From Phycisphaeraceae bacterium (lineage in GTDB: Bacteria; Planctomycetota; Phycisphaerae; Phycisphaerales; UBA1924), in contig WUAJ01000038.1 of the NCBI GenBank assembly GCA_009827215.1, forward strand, positions 1-15,012: 15,012 nucleotides of DNA. Direction: 5' to 3'. Shown piece after piece: positions 7,171-14,969 of the stretch. A program made the position numbers and the translations under genes. Numbering within the stretch: the stretch's first letter is position 1; each line of letters starts with the position of its first letter. The notes under the pieces were generated by a model. It saw only the letters and a list, made by a program, of their open reading frames with translations, was not told the DNA's origin and did no database searches.

Positions 7171-8139
7171 ATGAAAATCACTCGCATGTTTCATTTCGTA
7201 TTCATCCTCGCAAGTCTACTTCTTGCCGGGTGTCAATCGGAATCTCAACCGGAAACTAGACGCTCGAACATCGTCGCAACGGTCGGCATGATTGCAGATA
7301 TCACCCGCAATGTCGCCGGGGATCATGCGGATGTCACAAATCTCATGGGATCCGGTGTAGATCCACACCTCTACAAACCAACTCGTTCGGATGTACAGAA
7401 GCTCATGTCCGCTGATGTCATTTTCTACAACGGCTTATTACTCGAAGGAAAGATGACGGACTCCTTGGTTCGTGCCGCATCAAGCGGGAAGAAAGTGCAC
7501 GCGGTCACAGAAATTCTCGAACAGTCATATTTGCTGGAGCCGGACGAGTTTGAGGGCCACTTTGACCCCCATGTTTGGATGGATCCATCAGCATGGATGA
7601 AAGCAGTGGAGGTGGTGAAGAGCAAACTCATCGAGTTTGATCCTCAGAATGCTGTCAAATACGAACACAATACCGATGCCTATCTCCGCCAACTGGAATC
7701 ACTCGATCAATACGCAGAAGAAGTTTTGGGAAGCGTGTCACAGCAGCAGCGAGTACTCGTCACGGCACATGATGCGTTCAACTACTTCGGACAGCGTTAC
7801 GGATTTGAAGTCGTGGGGATTCAAGGGATATCCACGGAATCTGAAGCGGGAGTTCGTGATATTGAACGATTGGTGAATCTTCTTGTTGATCGTGAGATTT
7901 CTGCCGTCTTTGTGGAATCCACAGTTTCAGAAAGAAACATCAATGCTTTGATCGCTGGAGCGAAAGCACGCGGGCACGAGGTGATGATCGGCGGCGAACT
8001 CTTCTCAGACGCGATGGGTGACCAAGGGACCTATGAAGGAACCTACATCGGGATGATCGACCACAATGTCACAACCATCGCGCGAGGTCTTGGTGGACAA
8101 GCACCAGAGCGTGGTCTCAACGGGAAACTGGCCGAGTAA
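7171..8139 (+). CDS. mntA: manganese/zinc ABC transporter substrate-binding lipoprotein (cluster 9, TroA/MntA type)
   Basis: Periplasmic or membrane-anchored metal-binding protein of the cluster 9 (cluster A-I) family, 322 residues. The N-terminus is a lipoprotein signal peptide: Lys/Arg start, hydrophobic stretch about 8-19, lipobox LLAGC with Cys21. The four metal ligands can be placed as His66 (GVDPHLYKP), His134 (FDPHVWMDP), His200 (TAHDAFNYF) and Asp280 (GELFSDAMG). Three His plus Asp is the TroA-like pattern; streptococcal PsaA-type Mn proteins have Glu at the third position, so zinc binding is not excluded. No His-rich ZnuA loop is present. The start has AGAGG 6 bases upstream and sits behind a strong promoter. 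The stop overlaps the mntB start by one base (TAATG). MntR next door favours manganese. Confidence 0.93.
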   Translation: MKITRMFHFVFILASLLLAGCQSESQPETRRSNIVATVGMIADITRNVAGDHADVTNLMGSGVDPHLYKPTRSDVQKLMSADVIFYNGLLLEGKMTDSLVRAASSGKKVHAVTEILEQSYLLEPDEFEGHFDPHVWMDPSAWMKAVEVVKSKLIEFDPQNAVKYEHNTDAYLRQLESLDQYAEEVLGSVSQQQRVLVTAHDAFNYFGQRYGFEVVGIQGISTESEAGVRDIERLVNLLVDREISAVFVESTVSERNINALIAGAKARGHEVMIGGELFSDAMGDQGTYEGTYIGMIDHNVTTIARGLGGQAPERGLNGKLAE

Positions 8140-8969
8140 TGCCAGTCCATCCAACCATCCAAGAGTCGAGTCAAGGACTCGCCACTCGTCCAGAGCACTC
8201 TGCGAACAGTCCGCTCTCGATCCACGCGATGACCGTCGCGTACCACCGCAAGCCCGTCCTCTGGGATGTCGATTACGATGCTCCCCCAAACAAACTCATC
8301 GCGATCGTTGGACCCAACGGCGCTGGAAAGAGCACACTGATCAAATCCTGTCTCGGATTGATCCCGAGAGCTTCGGGACAGGTCGAGTTCTGGGGACTGT
8401 CGTACAAACAAGCCCGATCAAGAGTTGGCTATGTCCCTCAGCGTGAGAGTGTGGATTGGGACTTTCCAGTCTCAGCGCTCGATGTTGTGTGCATGGGGCG
8501 TTACAGAATGATCGGATGGTGCAAACCAGTATCCAAAAAGCACAAGGAAGCCGCGCTCAGTTGCTTGGATCAAGTCGGGATGCGCGAATTTGCGAATCGT
8601 CAGATCAGCCAACTCTCTGGCGGGCAGCAGCAGCGTGTCTTCCTAGCAAGAGCTTTAGCGCAAGAAGCGGATCTGTACTTCATGGATGAACCCTTTGCTG
8701 GTGTGGATGCTGCAACAGAGAGAGCGATCGTGCAAGTCCTCAGGAAGCTCAAGGAAAACAACAAAACAGTCATTGTTGTTCATCACGATTTGCAGACTGT
8801 CCCAGATTATTTCGATGAAGTGATCCTCCTCAATATGCGAGTCGTAGCTGCCGGTGAAGTAAGCGATGTATTCACGAGCGAGAATCTTCATAAAACCTAC
8901 GGCGGACGACTCACGCTTCTTGCCGAAGCTGCCGAGGCGGTTGCGCGTGCATCGAGCGGGAATACATAG
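8139..8969 (+). CDS. mntB: manganese-type ABC transporter ATP-binding protein
   Basis: ATPase subunit of the metal importer, 276 residues, acting at the cytoplasmic face on the two permeases. Walker A is GPNGAGKST (58-66), the Q-loop is VPQRESVDWDFP (Gln101), the signature is LSGGQQQR (159-166), Walker B is YFMDEP (180-185) with the D-loop following, and the H-loop is VVHHD (His214/His215). The VDWDFPVSALDVV segment is characteristic of the Mn/Zn (MntB/SitB/TroB) subgroup. About 25 residues precede the ABC core, so a later start is possible, but the TAATG junction with mntA supports the start given. mntC follows two bases after the stop. Confidence 0.94.
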   Translation: MPVHPTIQESSQGLATRPEHSANSPLSIHAMTVAYHRKPVLWDVDYDAPPNKLIAIVGPNGAGKSTLIKSCLGLIPRASGQVEFWGLSYKQARSRVGYVPQRESVDWDFPVSALDVVCMGRYRMIGWCKPVSKKHKEAALSCLDQVGMREFANRQISQLSGGQQQRVFLARALAQEADLYFMDEPFAGVDAATERAIVQVLRKLKENNKTVIVVHHDLQTVPDYFDEVILLNMRVVAAGEVSDVFTSENLHKTYGGRLTLLAEAAEAVARASSGNT

Positions 8970-8971
8970 CG

Positions 8972-10345
8972 GTGCTATTACTTTCGTCCATCCAGAATCC
9001 GTTGGGCACCTCGTCATTTGCTGAAGTTCATGATCAGATGCCGAGCGCGAGCGAGATACTGCAAACACTCACATTCCAATCAGGGTACAACACAAATCTT
9101 GTGATCCTTGGGACCACGCTCCTCGGCCTCGCCGCAGGAATCATCGGTGTATTCGCTCTACTCCGAAAGCGATCCTTGATGACCGATGCACTCAGTCACG
9201 CAACACTCCCCGGCATCACAGTCGCATTCCTCGTTTCGACAGCACTTGGGGTCAATAGCAAATCTCTCCCACTACTCCTCTTTGGCGCCGCAGCTTCCGG
9301 GATCATTGGGGTCCTTTGTATCCAAGCGATTCTTCGGTTTTCACGATTGCGAGAAGACGCCGCGATCGGCATCGTACTGAGTGTGTTCTTTGGAGCTGGG
9401 ATTGTGGGGTTGAGCTACATCCAAGCGAACGCGGCTTCGGGATCCGCCGGATTGAATAAGTTTATCTACGGCCAAGCCGCGACCATGCAGCCACCAGATG
9501 TCTTGCTCATGGGTGGGATCGCGGTCGCAGCAATGCTTGCGACCTTTCTATTCCTCAAAGAGTTCGCCCTTGTTTGTTTCAATGACTCATTCGCACAGGT
9601 CGACGGCTGGCCCGTCAGTGTGATTGACTTGGTGATGATGGGCTTGGTAGTGCTTGTCACAGTCGCGGGGCTTCAAGCAGTGGGGCTCATCCTTGTTGTC
9701 GCGATGCTCATCATCCCAGCAGTCGCTGCGAGGTTGTGGACAGATCGACTCCTGCAACTGGTGATCATCGCGGGACTCATCGGAGCCGGGAGCGGCTATC
9801 TCGGTTCTGTAATCTCAGCGCTGCTCCCACGGAAGCCGGCCGGTGCGGTCATTGTTCTCACCTGCAGCGGTATCTTTCTATTCAGCATGATTGCAGCCCC
9901 TTCACGCGGGATCATCTCCGCAACTTGGCGCAGGATTCGGCTCCGGCTTCAAATCGAAGCGGACCACTTATTCGAGCACGCGCATGAGAATGCCAAGTTT
10001 GTCATCACTCAAGTTGAGCTCAAAGAGCTTTCACAATTCAGAGCTTGGTCGCCTGCATTCCGTTGGGTACTTATTCGATCAATACTAAGCGAGGGGCAAG
10101 TTGTACGAGTGAGCGAGGGCTTTGAACTCACCAGAGCAGGCGCAAACAGGGGGGCACAGGTAAGTCGTAACCACGCTTTGTGGGAACAGTATTTGATGAG
10201 TTACGCAGATGTCGCGCCGAGCCATGTGGATTGGTCCGTCGATCAAGTCGAGCATGTGCTCTCGCAAGAACTGGTCAGCGAACTGGAGCGTACCCTGTCG
10301 TCTCGCGGGATCATGATTCCACAACCCAATGAGAGTTCGGTATGA
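8972..10345 (+). CDS. mntC: manganese-type ABC permease MntC with C-terminal DtxR/MntR-like domain
   Basis: ABC-3 family permease, 457 residues against roughly 280-300 for a plain one. Residues about 43-310 hold around eight hydrophobic segments with family motifs LLRKRSLMTDALSHATLPG (63-81) and GLILVVAMLIIPAVAARL (238-255). After a basic linker (about 318-328) the last 130 residues resemble a DtxR/MntR repressor: a degenerate winged helix about 330-390 ending in FELTRAG, then NHALWEQYL (His401) and VDQVEHVLS (Asp424, Glu427, His428), the positions of MntR metal ligands. The tail is predicted to be cytoplasmic. The start is GTG at 8972 with GGGA 11 bases upstream; ATG at 9038 is an alternative closer to the first membrane helix. 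The stop overlaps mntD (ATGA). Confidence 0.9.
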   Translation: MLLLSSIQNPLGTSSFAEVHDQMPSASEILQTLTFQSGYNTNLVILGTTLLGLAAGIIGVFALLRKRSLMTDALSHATLPGITVAFLVSTALGVNSKSLPLLLFGAAASGIIGVLCIQAILRFSRLREDAAIGIVLSVFFGAGIVGLSYIQANAASGSAGLNKFIYGQAATMQPPDVLLMGGIAVAAMLATFLFLKEFALVCFNDSFAQVDGWPVSVIDLVMMGLVVLVTVAGLQAVGLILVVAMLIIPAVAARLWTDRLLQLVIIAGLIGAGSGYLGSVISALLPRKPAGAVIVLTCSGIFLFSMIAAPSRGIISATWRRIRLRLQIEADHLFEHAHENAKFVITQVELKELSQFRAWSPAFRWVLIRSILSEGQVVRVSEGFELTRAGANRGAQVSRNHALWEQYLMSYADVAPSHVDWSVDQVEHVLSQELVSELERTLSSRGIMIPQPNESSV

Positions 10346-11649
10346 GCACGCCATTCTTCCAGTTCGACATCGGTCTAGATTTGTTCCCGATGCTGGCCGC
10401 GACGCTTGCGGCGGTAGGGTGCGGATTGCTGGGGAACTTTCTCGTACTCCGCAAGCTGAGCTTGATGGGAGACGCGATCAGCCACAGCGTGCTCCCAGGA
10501 CTCGTGATCGCATTCCTGATTGCTTCAACCCGTAGCCCACTGGTCATGTTCCTCGGAGCGGCAATCGCAGGTGTCACGACCGTCCTTTTAGTTGAGCTGG
10601 TCAAGAAGTATGCCCGTGTTGAACCTGGGGCTGCGATGGGTGTGGTGTTCAGTGCTCTCTTTGCTCTTGGAGTGTTACTGATCGAACGAGCCGCGGTCCG
10701 CCACATCGATCTCGACGCGGACTGTGTGCTCCATGGTCAGCTCGAAACGTTGGTCTGGTATGGAGCGCCTCAGAAACTCAGTGAACTGATCCAGTTCTCG
10801 AACTTGAGTGAAGTCCCACGACAGATTTATGTACTATTGAGTATGGTCGTCGCCGCATTCATCTTTGTTGGAGTGTTCTTTAAAGAACTCAGGATCGCCG
10901 CATTTGATCCTGCACTCTCGACAACGCAAGGATTTAATGCAACACTTCTTCACTACTTACTCATGATTTTCGTATCAGCCGCTACGGTTGCGAGCTTTGA
11001 AGCGGTCGGTTCGATCTTGGTTATCGCGATGCTGATTTGTCCCGCCGCGACTGCTCGGCTCATGACCGATCGGCTTCACACTCAGATAGCTATGAGTGTT
11101 GTTGTTTCAATCATCTGCGGAATAGGTGGTTATGTCGCAGCTACGGCAGTTCCCGCGGTGTTTGGGAAGGACGCTGTCAATGCCGCAGGAAGCATGTCCG
11201 TGGTCGCCGGATTGATCCTCGCCATTGCGATCATAGGTGCTCCGAAACACGGATTGATCACACGCATCATCCGTCGAAAGAAACTCGCACTTCGAATCGC
11301 CATCGATGATGTGCTCGCCACGCTGTATAGAGCAGAAGAATCAGGACAAAATGTGACAATCAGATCACTCAAGCAAATGCTGATCGGCCGTTCTGTGGAT
11401 TCGGCTATTGCAGCATCTGTTCGCAAAAAAATGCTTTTGCAAGATCAGTCACAACTGAGCCTTACGCAGTCAGGGAGGGACACGGCATCCGCTATCGTTC
11501 GCAAACACCGCTTATGGGAGTATTACCTCGTCGAGAACGCAGGATTCGCTCCGGATCATGTTCACGATACCGCTGAGCAACTCGAGCATCTCAAGACACA
11601 ACCCCCCGCCGGACCGTCAACAGATCCGCACGGCAAGTCAATTCCCTGA
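10342..11649 (+). CDS. mntD: manganese-type ABC permease MntD with C-terminal DtxR/MntR-like domain
   Basis: Second ABC-3 permease, 435 residues, presumed to pair with MntC in one transporter (a TroC/TroD-like arrangement). The membrane part is about 15-305, with LRKLSLMGDAISHSVLPG (36-53) and GSILVIAMLICPAATARL (223-240). A basic linker (IIRRKKLALR, 309-318) leads to a DtxR-like module: winged helix about 320-380 ending in LSLTQSG, then VRKHRLWEYYL (His389) and TAEQLEHL (Glu412, Glu415, His416), matching the MntR ligand positions. The protein ends with DPHGKSIP, the motif that in DtxR-type repressors closes the dimerisation domain, so the copied unit ends at a natural boundary. The gene overlaps mntC by four bases and is the last of the operon. 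It converges on the response regulator with an 8-base gap. Confidence 0.9.
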   Translation: MSTPFFQFDIGLDLFPMLAATLAAVGCGLLGNFLVLRKLSLMGDAISHSVLPGLVIAFLIASTRSPLVMFLGAAIAGVTTVLLVELVKKYARVEPGAAMGVVFSALFALGVLLIERAAVRHIDLDADCVLHGQLETLVWYGAPQKLSELIQFSNLSEVPRQIYVLLSMVVAAFIFVGVFFKELRIAAFDPALSTTQGFNATLLHYLLMIFVSAATVASFEAVGSILVIAMLICPAATARLMTDRLHTQIAMSVVVSIICGIGGYVAATAVPAVFGKDAVNAAGSMSVVAGLILAIAIIGAPKHGLITRIIRRKKLALRIAIDDVLATLYRAEESGQNVTIRSLKQMLIGRSVDSAIAASVRKKMLLQDQSQLSLTQSGRDTASAIVRKHRLWEYYLVENAGFAPDHVHDTAEQLEHLKTQPPAGPSTDPHGKSIP

Positions 11650-11654
11650 ACATT

Positions 11655-11674
11655 GTCTCAAGGCTGGATGAGAC
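11655..11674. other. stem-loop at the mntD / response-regulator convergent junction
   Basis: Perfect 6-base arms GTCTCA and TGAGAC flank an 8-base loop, starting in the gap after mntD and running into the end of the response-regulator gene. No T tract follows on either strand, so it is not a canonical intrinsic terminator. It could still slow transcription or protect the 3' ends of both messages. Confidence 0.3.
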
Positions 11675-12326
11675 CTTCGCGGATCGCCCATCGTGAGAGT
11701 TCCACCCGATTGGCGCACCCGGTTTTGGCAAACGCAGAAGAAATCTGATTATCAACAGTCTTCGGAGACCGAAACACCGTTTCTGCTATCTGTGTACTCG
11801 TCATGCCTTGAGCAACCAGCCGAACGATTGTGATTTCGCGAGGTGAGAGCTTCAAGATTTTCGATTCTCTAATTCGATCGCCTCGGTCATCAATCATGCG
11901 ATCGCGGACTTCATCAGAATAGACCTCGTGACCCGCGGCAATCGCAAGCAACCCATCTACAACAGTCTCTGCCGGTTCATGCTTAGTCATGAATCCCATC
12001 ACAGGAAGCTTAAGCGCACGAGCAATGTGCGCATCAGTTGGATACGCAGTGAGTATCACAATCTTTGCTTTAGGGCAGTGCTGCAAAGCCTCAGCGCACG
12101 CTTCAAGTGGATCCCCCCCAGGCATTTCTAGATCACAAAGCACAATATCAGGTTGATGGGAACGGATGCTCTCCGCGATATCCTGTGGTGAATACACACG
12201 GTGCACGACTTCCATACAGCCGGTGGTCTCAAGGAGTGTGCAGATCGCATCAGCAACGATTTTGTGATCATCCGCAACTAGAATACGAATCAACTTTCGA
12301 GTTGATTGATCGCCAGTGTCCTTCAT
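11658..12326 (-). CDS. NarL/FixJ-family response regulator
   Basis: Two-component response regulator, 222 residues from ATG at 12326. The receiver domain (about 12-130) has the acidic pair ADDHK (Asp19/Asp20), the phosphoacceptor Asp65 in VLCDLEMPG, the switch Thr93 (ILTAY) and Lys115 (MTKHEP). The C-terminal LuxR-type helix-turn-helix is seen as LSPREITIVRLVAQGMTSTQIAE (160-182) followed by SPKTVDNQISSAFAKTGCANRVEL. The frame stays open to 12371, but the extra N-terminus (a hydrophobic, Tyr-rich stretch) is not part of a receiver domain. ATG at 12332 is an equally possible start; neither has a clear Shine-Dalgarno. It is divergent from the histidine kinase, its probable partner. Target genes cannot be told from the sequence. 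Confidence 0.92.
   Translation of the reverse strand: MKDTGDQSTRKLIRILVADDHKIVADAICTLLETTGCMEVVHRVYSPQDIAESIRSHQPDIVLCDLEMPGGDPLEACAEALQHCPKAKIVILTAYPTDAHIARALKLPVMGFMTKHEPAETVVDGLLAIAAGHEVYSDEVRDRMIDDRGDRIRESKILKLSPREITIVRLVAQGMTSTQIAETVFRSPKTVDNQISSAFAKTGCANRVELSRWAIREGLIQP
12288..12307. repeat. 20-base inverted repeat at the 5' end of the response-regulator gene
   Basis: Perfect 8-base arms AATCAACT and AGTTGATT flank TTCG (plus strand). It lies within codons 7-13 of the response regulator, 18 bases downstream of its start codon. It could be an autoregulatory operator just downstream of the promoter, or a hairpin in the message near the start codon. It may also be coincidental, since it encodes normal residues. 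Confidence 0.4.
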
Positions 12327-12377
12327 GTACATATTGTATATCAAACTGCTTGCATATATAGGTAAAAACACTTAAGG

Positions 12378-12393
12378 TTCAAAAAATATTGAA
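12378..12393. promoter_or_regulatory. AT-rich dyad upstream of the histidine kinase
   Basis: Arms TTCAA and TTGAA flank a 6-base A/T centre in the 79-base gap between the divergent two-component genes, 12 bases before the kinase start codon. It is a plausible regulator site, but AT-rich dyads arise easily by chance. The rest of the gap is AT-rich, with TATATA- and TACAAT-like hexamers and no clear -35 on either strand. Confidence 0.25.
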
Positions 12394-12405
12394 ACAGGGT
12401 ATCCA

Positions 12406-14094
12406 ATGGGGAGTCAAATCAACAACCAGCCTCGGATGAAATCAGCCATAGAACCTCAGGATCGCTACTACACATATGTGGCCTATTCGTGGTTTGCAGT
12501 CGCTTTTTTAGCCTCTCAGTTCCTTGGGTATTCATTCGGATACGGCGTCGAATCGATCAGCATCCTCTGGCCCCCAACCGGCGTGCTGGGCGCGACCTTG
12601 GTATTGCTCAGTCGAAAGCATTGGATTCAGATACTCATCATCGCGTCTGTCATTGACTTCTTAAGTGGAGTTGTTTCAAACAACTTCCAAGCCGATCCGA
12701 GCTTCATCAAGTTCTTGCTTGTCGGACTCGCAACAAACCCGATCACGGCAATCGTCTTTGCGACCACCTATAAGCTGCTCATCCCAAATGCAAGGCCATT
12801 ATCCGAACCCAAGCTTTTCGGTATGTACATCCTCATTCCCATTGTGCTCAACACAGCGGTGGTCTCATTGATCATCGTAAGCCTTCTGAGCTTTTCAGTA
12901 GAGGGTTTCCCAGCGCTCGCGGGTTGGCAACAGTGGTGGTATTCAGATGTAATGGGCATACTCATTTTTGCGACACCAATTCTCATGATTGCATCTTCAT
13001 GGGATCGTACTGTTTCGCAACAAAGCCGTATGCTTGAGGCATTTCTTTTGCTGACAGTGTTCGCTGTACTCGCCCTTGTTCTCTTCACGAGTCCGATCGA
13101 TAGTACTGCGTTCAAATACTACAAACTCGTGTTTATGCTACCGATCTATGCTTGGGTGGTTTCACGATTCGGCGCTGTGGTAATGACTTTAACAACCGTC
13201 GTTCTCAATCTCGTTGTGCTTTCGGCGCTCGTAAATCACATCAGCCCCTTTGAGCTTGAAGATCAAACAGAAGCTCAGAATGTACTCGCTGTACAAGGGT
13301 TTTTAGTCCCTGCTACACTCACCGTGCTTTTCGTCGCATCGATCCTTGAGCATCGGAAGCGTCAATATGAGGCACTGCTTGAGAATGAACGGCACATGCG
13401 TGCGCTTAGTCATGTCGAAGCACTTGGGACCATGGCCGGTGGAGTCGCTCACGACTTCGGAAACCTTGCTATCGCGGCGCGAGCATATCTTTCCGTAATC
13501 AAATCGCAAATCAGCAGCCCCAATGATCCGACAAAGCAAGCCATCATTGGTTTAGAGGAATCGATGGACGGTGTCCAGTCCCTGACGAAATCCTTGATGC
13601 GCTTTGCACGAGAAGACAACTCGGATCCATTAGGCACTGAGGAACGCACCGATCTCTGTCAAGCCGTAGAAGAATCAATCGCTACCTTGGGATCGTTGAT
13701 TTCTCCGAAGTTTACATTGTCCGGTCATGTCCCAGATGAGCAGATATTCATTCGAGCTCAGAATACTGATCTTCAGCGAATACTCAGTAACCTGATCATC
13801 AACGCTCGCGACGCCTCCGAGCCTGGGCAAACGATAAGCGTCTCCCTCGCAAAGGAAAACAGCGGGGTTTGGCTGCTGGTCACAGATCAAGGCAAAGGAG
13901 TCCCGAAAGAGATACAAGATCGGGTATTCGATCCGTTCTTCACAACCAAGCCTCGTGGACAAGGGACGGGATTGGGGCTCGCCGTAGTCGCCGGAATCGT
14001 ACGGGAACTGGGGGGCAAGCTGAACATCGCGTCAACACCAGGTCAAGGGACGACGATTGCGATTTACTTCCCAGTTGTTGAGGAAAGTGATTGA
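12406..14094 (+). CDS. MASE1-domain sensor histidine kinase
   Basis: Membrane histidine kinase, 562 residues. Residues about 24-315 are a multi-helix membrane sensor of the MASE1 type, with ISILWPPTGVLGATLVLL (51-68) and WWYSDVMGILIFATPIL (177-193) as landmarks. A short coiled linker (HRKRQYEALLENERHM) leads to the HisKA domain with the phospho-accepting His349 in AGGVAHDFGN. The ATPase domain follows with the N-box ILSNLIINARDAS (459-471), the G1 box VTDQGKGVP (492-500), FDPFFTTKP (508-516) and GQGTGLGLAV (518-527). It has no receiver or Hpt domain. The H-box has Gly where NtrB-like kinases usually have Asn (AHDFNN). ATG at 12406 has AGGG 6 bases upstream. The signal is unknown. It very likely phosphorylates the divergent NarL-type regulator. 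Confidence 0.93.
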   Translation: MGSQINNQPRMKSAIEPQDRYYTYVAYSWFAVAFLASQFLGYSFGYGVESISILWPPTGVLGATLVLLSRKHWIQILIIASVIDFLSGVVSNNFQADPSFIKFLLVGLATNPITAIVFATTYKLLIPNARPLSEPKLFGMYILIPIVLNTAVVSLIIVSLLSFSVEGFPALAGWQQWWYSDVMGILIFATPILMIASSWDRTVSQQSRMLEAFLLLTVFAVLALVLFTSPIDSTAFKYYKLVFMLPIYAWVVSRFGAVVMTLTTVVLNLVVLSALVNHISPFELEDQTEAQNVLAVQGFLVPATLTVLFVASILEHRKRQYEALLENERHMRALSHVEALGTMAGGVAHDFGNLAIAARAYLSVIKSQISSPNDPTKQAIIGLEESMDGVQSLTKSLMRFAREDNSDPLGTEERTDLCQAVEESIATLGSLISPKFTLSGHVPDEQIFIRAQNTDLQRILSNLIINARDASEPGQTISVSLAKENSGVWLLVTDQGKGVPKEIQDRVFDPFFTTKPRGQGTGLGLAVVAGIVRELGGKLNIASTPGQGTTIAIYFPVVEESD

Positions 14095-14946
14095 TTAATC
14101 CTGATGTGATCGGCGAGGACTGTATTCAAGGAAAGTTTCAGTCGATTGCCAGAGTTGTTCAAGCCGATCAATCCGATGATGGGCTTCTTTGCCCAGCAAT
14201 CTGACAACCCGTGCAACGATGAGTTCGGAAGCGATAACCGCTGGGACAGAACTGTCGAATGGTCCAACCGCTGGGATCTTCAACTCGCACCAGTTCTGAG
14301 TTATCGCAGCGAGCGGGGAGAGCGGACCGTCAGTAATCGCAACAATCTCGACCCCCATATCAGCCAGTGTCCGTGCCGTCGTGATTGAGTATCTTCTGTA
14401 ACGTGTGAAATCAAATACAACAGCGACATCCCGATCGGTGGCGCTGCTGAGTTCTCGCCCAGTGGAATGTTCTTCAACGAGATGGACATCCGAGCGGACC
14501 ATCGATAACCCGCTCCGGAGCACAATCGCGCCCGCCATCGATGTTTCACCTGAGAGGATCCAGATATTCCGAGCTTTGACTATCGGAGACGCTAATCGAC
14601 CCAGCCGAGTGTCATCCAAGGAATGGAACACTTGCTGGACAGACTCTTGGATTCCTGCTCTGGTAGGAGTCAGGTTTCCAGGCTGCTGCCGTATTCGAGC
14701 ACTCGGACTGGTCAACTGATTCGCAAGCTCACTTCGGATCCAGTTCTGAAGATCCGTATAACCCTCAAAGCCGAGTTTGGTCGCGAATCGCACGATCGAA
14801 GGTCGGCTGGTCTGAGCACGCTCCGCGAGGTCCGATACCGTTCCAAATGCCAATAGGGTGGGATCCTCAAGCACGAATGACGCAATTCGGCGCTCGGTTG
14901 GGGTCAGTTGCTCACTGACTTTGGCGATGAAATCTTCTATCGACAT
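14095..14946 (-). CDS. RpiR/MurR-family transcriptional regulator (HTH + SIS domain)
   Basis: Cytoplasmic sugar-phosphate-responsive regulator, 283 residues from ATG at 14946 (GTG at 14949 is adjacent; GGGAG lies 5-8 bases upstream of both). The N-terminal HTH_6 domain (about 1-75) includes LTPTERRIASFVLEDP and TVSDLAERAQTSRPSIVRF. The SIS phosphosugar-binding domain (about 122-250) includes ARNIWILSGETSMAGA and DMGVEIVAITDGPLSPLA. In the SIS domain the usual Ser-Phe-Ser loop reads FDFTRYRRYS (178-187), which may change ligand choice. Its stop abuts the histidine-kinase stop with no gap. The gene it normally accompanies in other genomes (a sugar-metabolism operon) is not in the window, so the ligand and targets stay open. 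Confidence 0.9.
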   Translation of the reverse strand: MSIEDFIAKVSEQLTPTERRIASFVLEDPTLLAFGTVSDLAERAQTSRPSIVRFATKLGFEGYTDLQNWIRSELANQLTSPSARIRQQPGNLTPTRAGIQESVQQVFHSLDDTRLGRLASPIVKARNIWILSGETSMAGAIVLRSGLSMVRSDVHLVEEHSTGRELSSATDRDVAVVFDFTRYRRYSITTARTLADMGVEIVAITDGPLSPLAAITQNWCELKIPAVGPFDSSVPAVIASELIVARVVRLLGKEAHHRIDRLEQLWQSTETFLEYSPRRSHQD

Positions 14947-14969
14947 CACTGGTACTCCCGTGAACAGTG

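Noticed and set aside
9923..10345. A separate DtxR-family gene joined to mntC by a sequencing or frameshift error
   Set aside because: The frame is continuous, mntD shows the same architecture independently, and no start codon with a ribosome-binding site stands at the domain border.
7171..11649. Zinc uptake system ZnuABC
   Set aside because: There is no His-rich loop in the binding protein, two permeases are present, and the adjacent regulator is MntR with the Asp-type ligand set rather than Zur. Zinc as a secondary substrate is not excluded because the third ligand is His.
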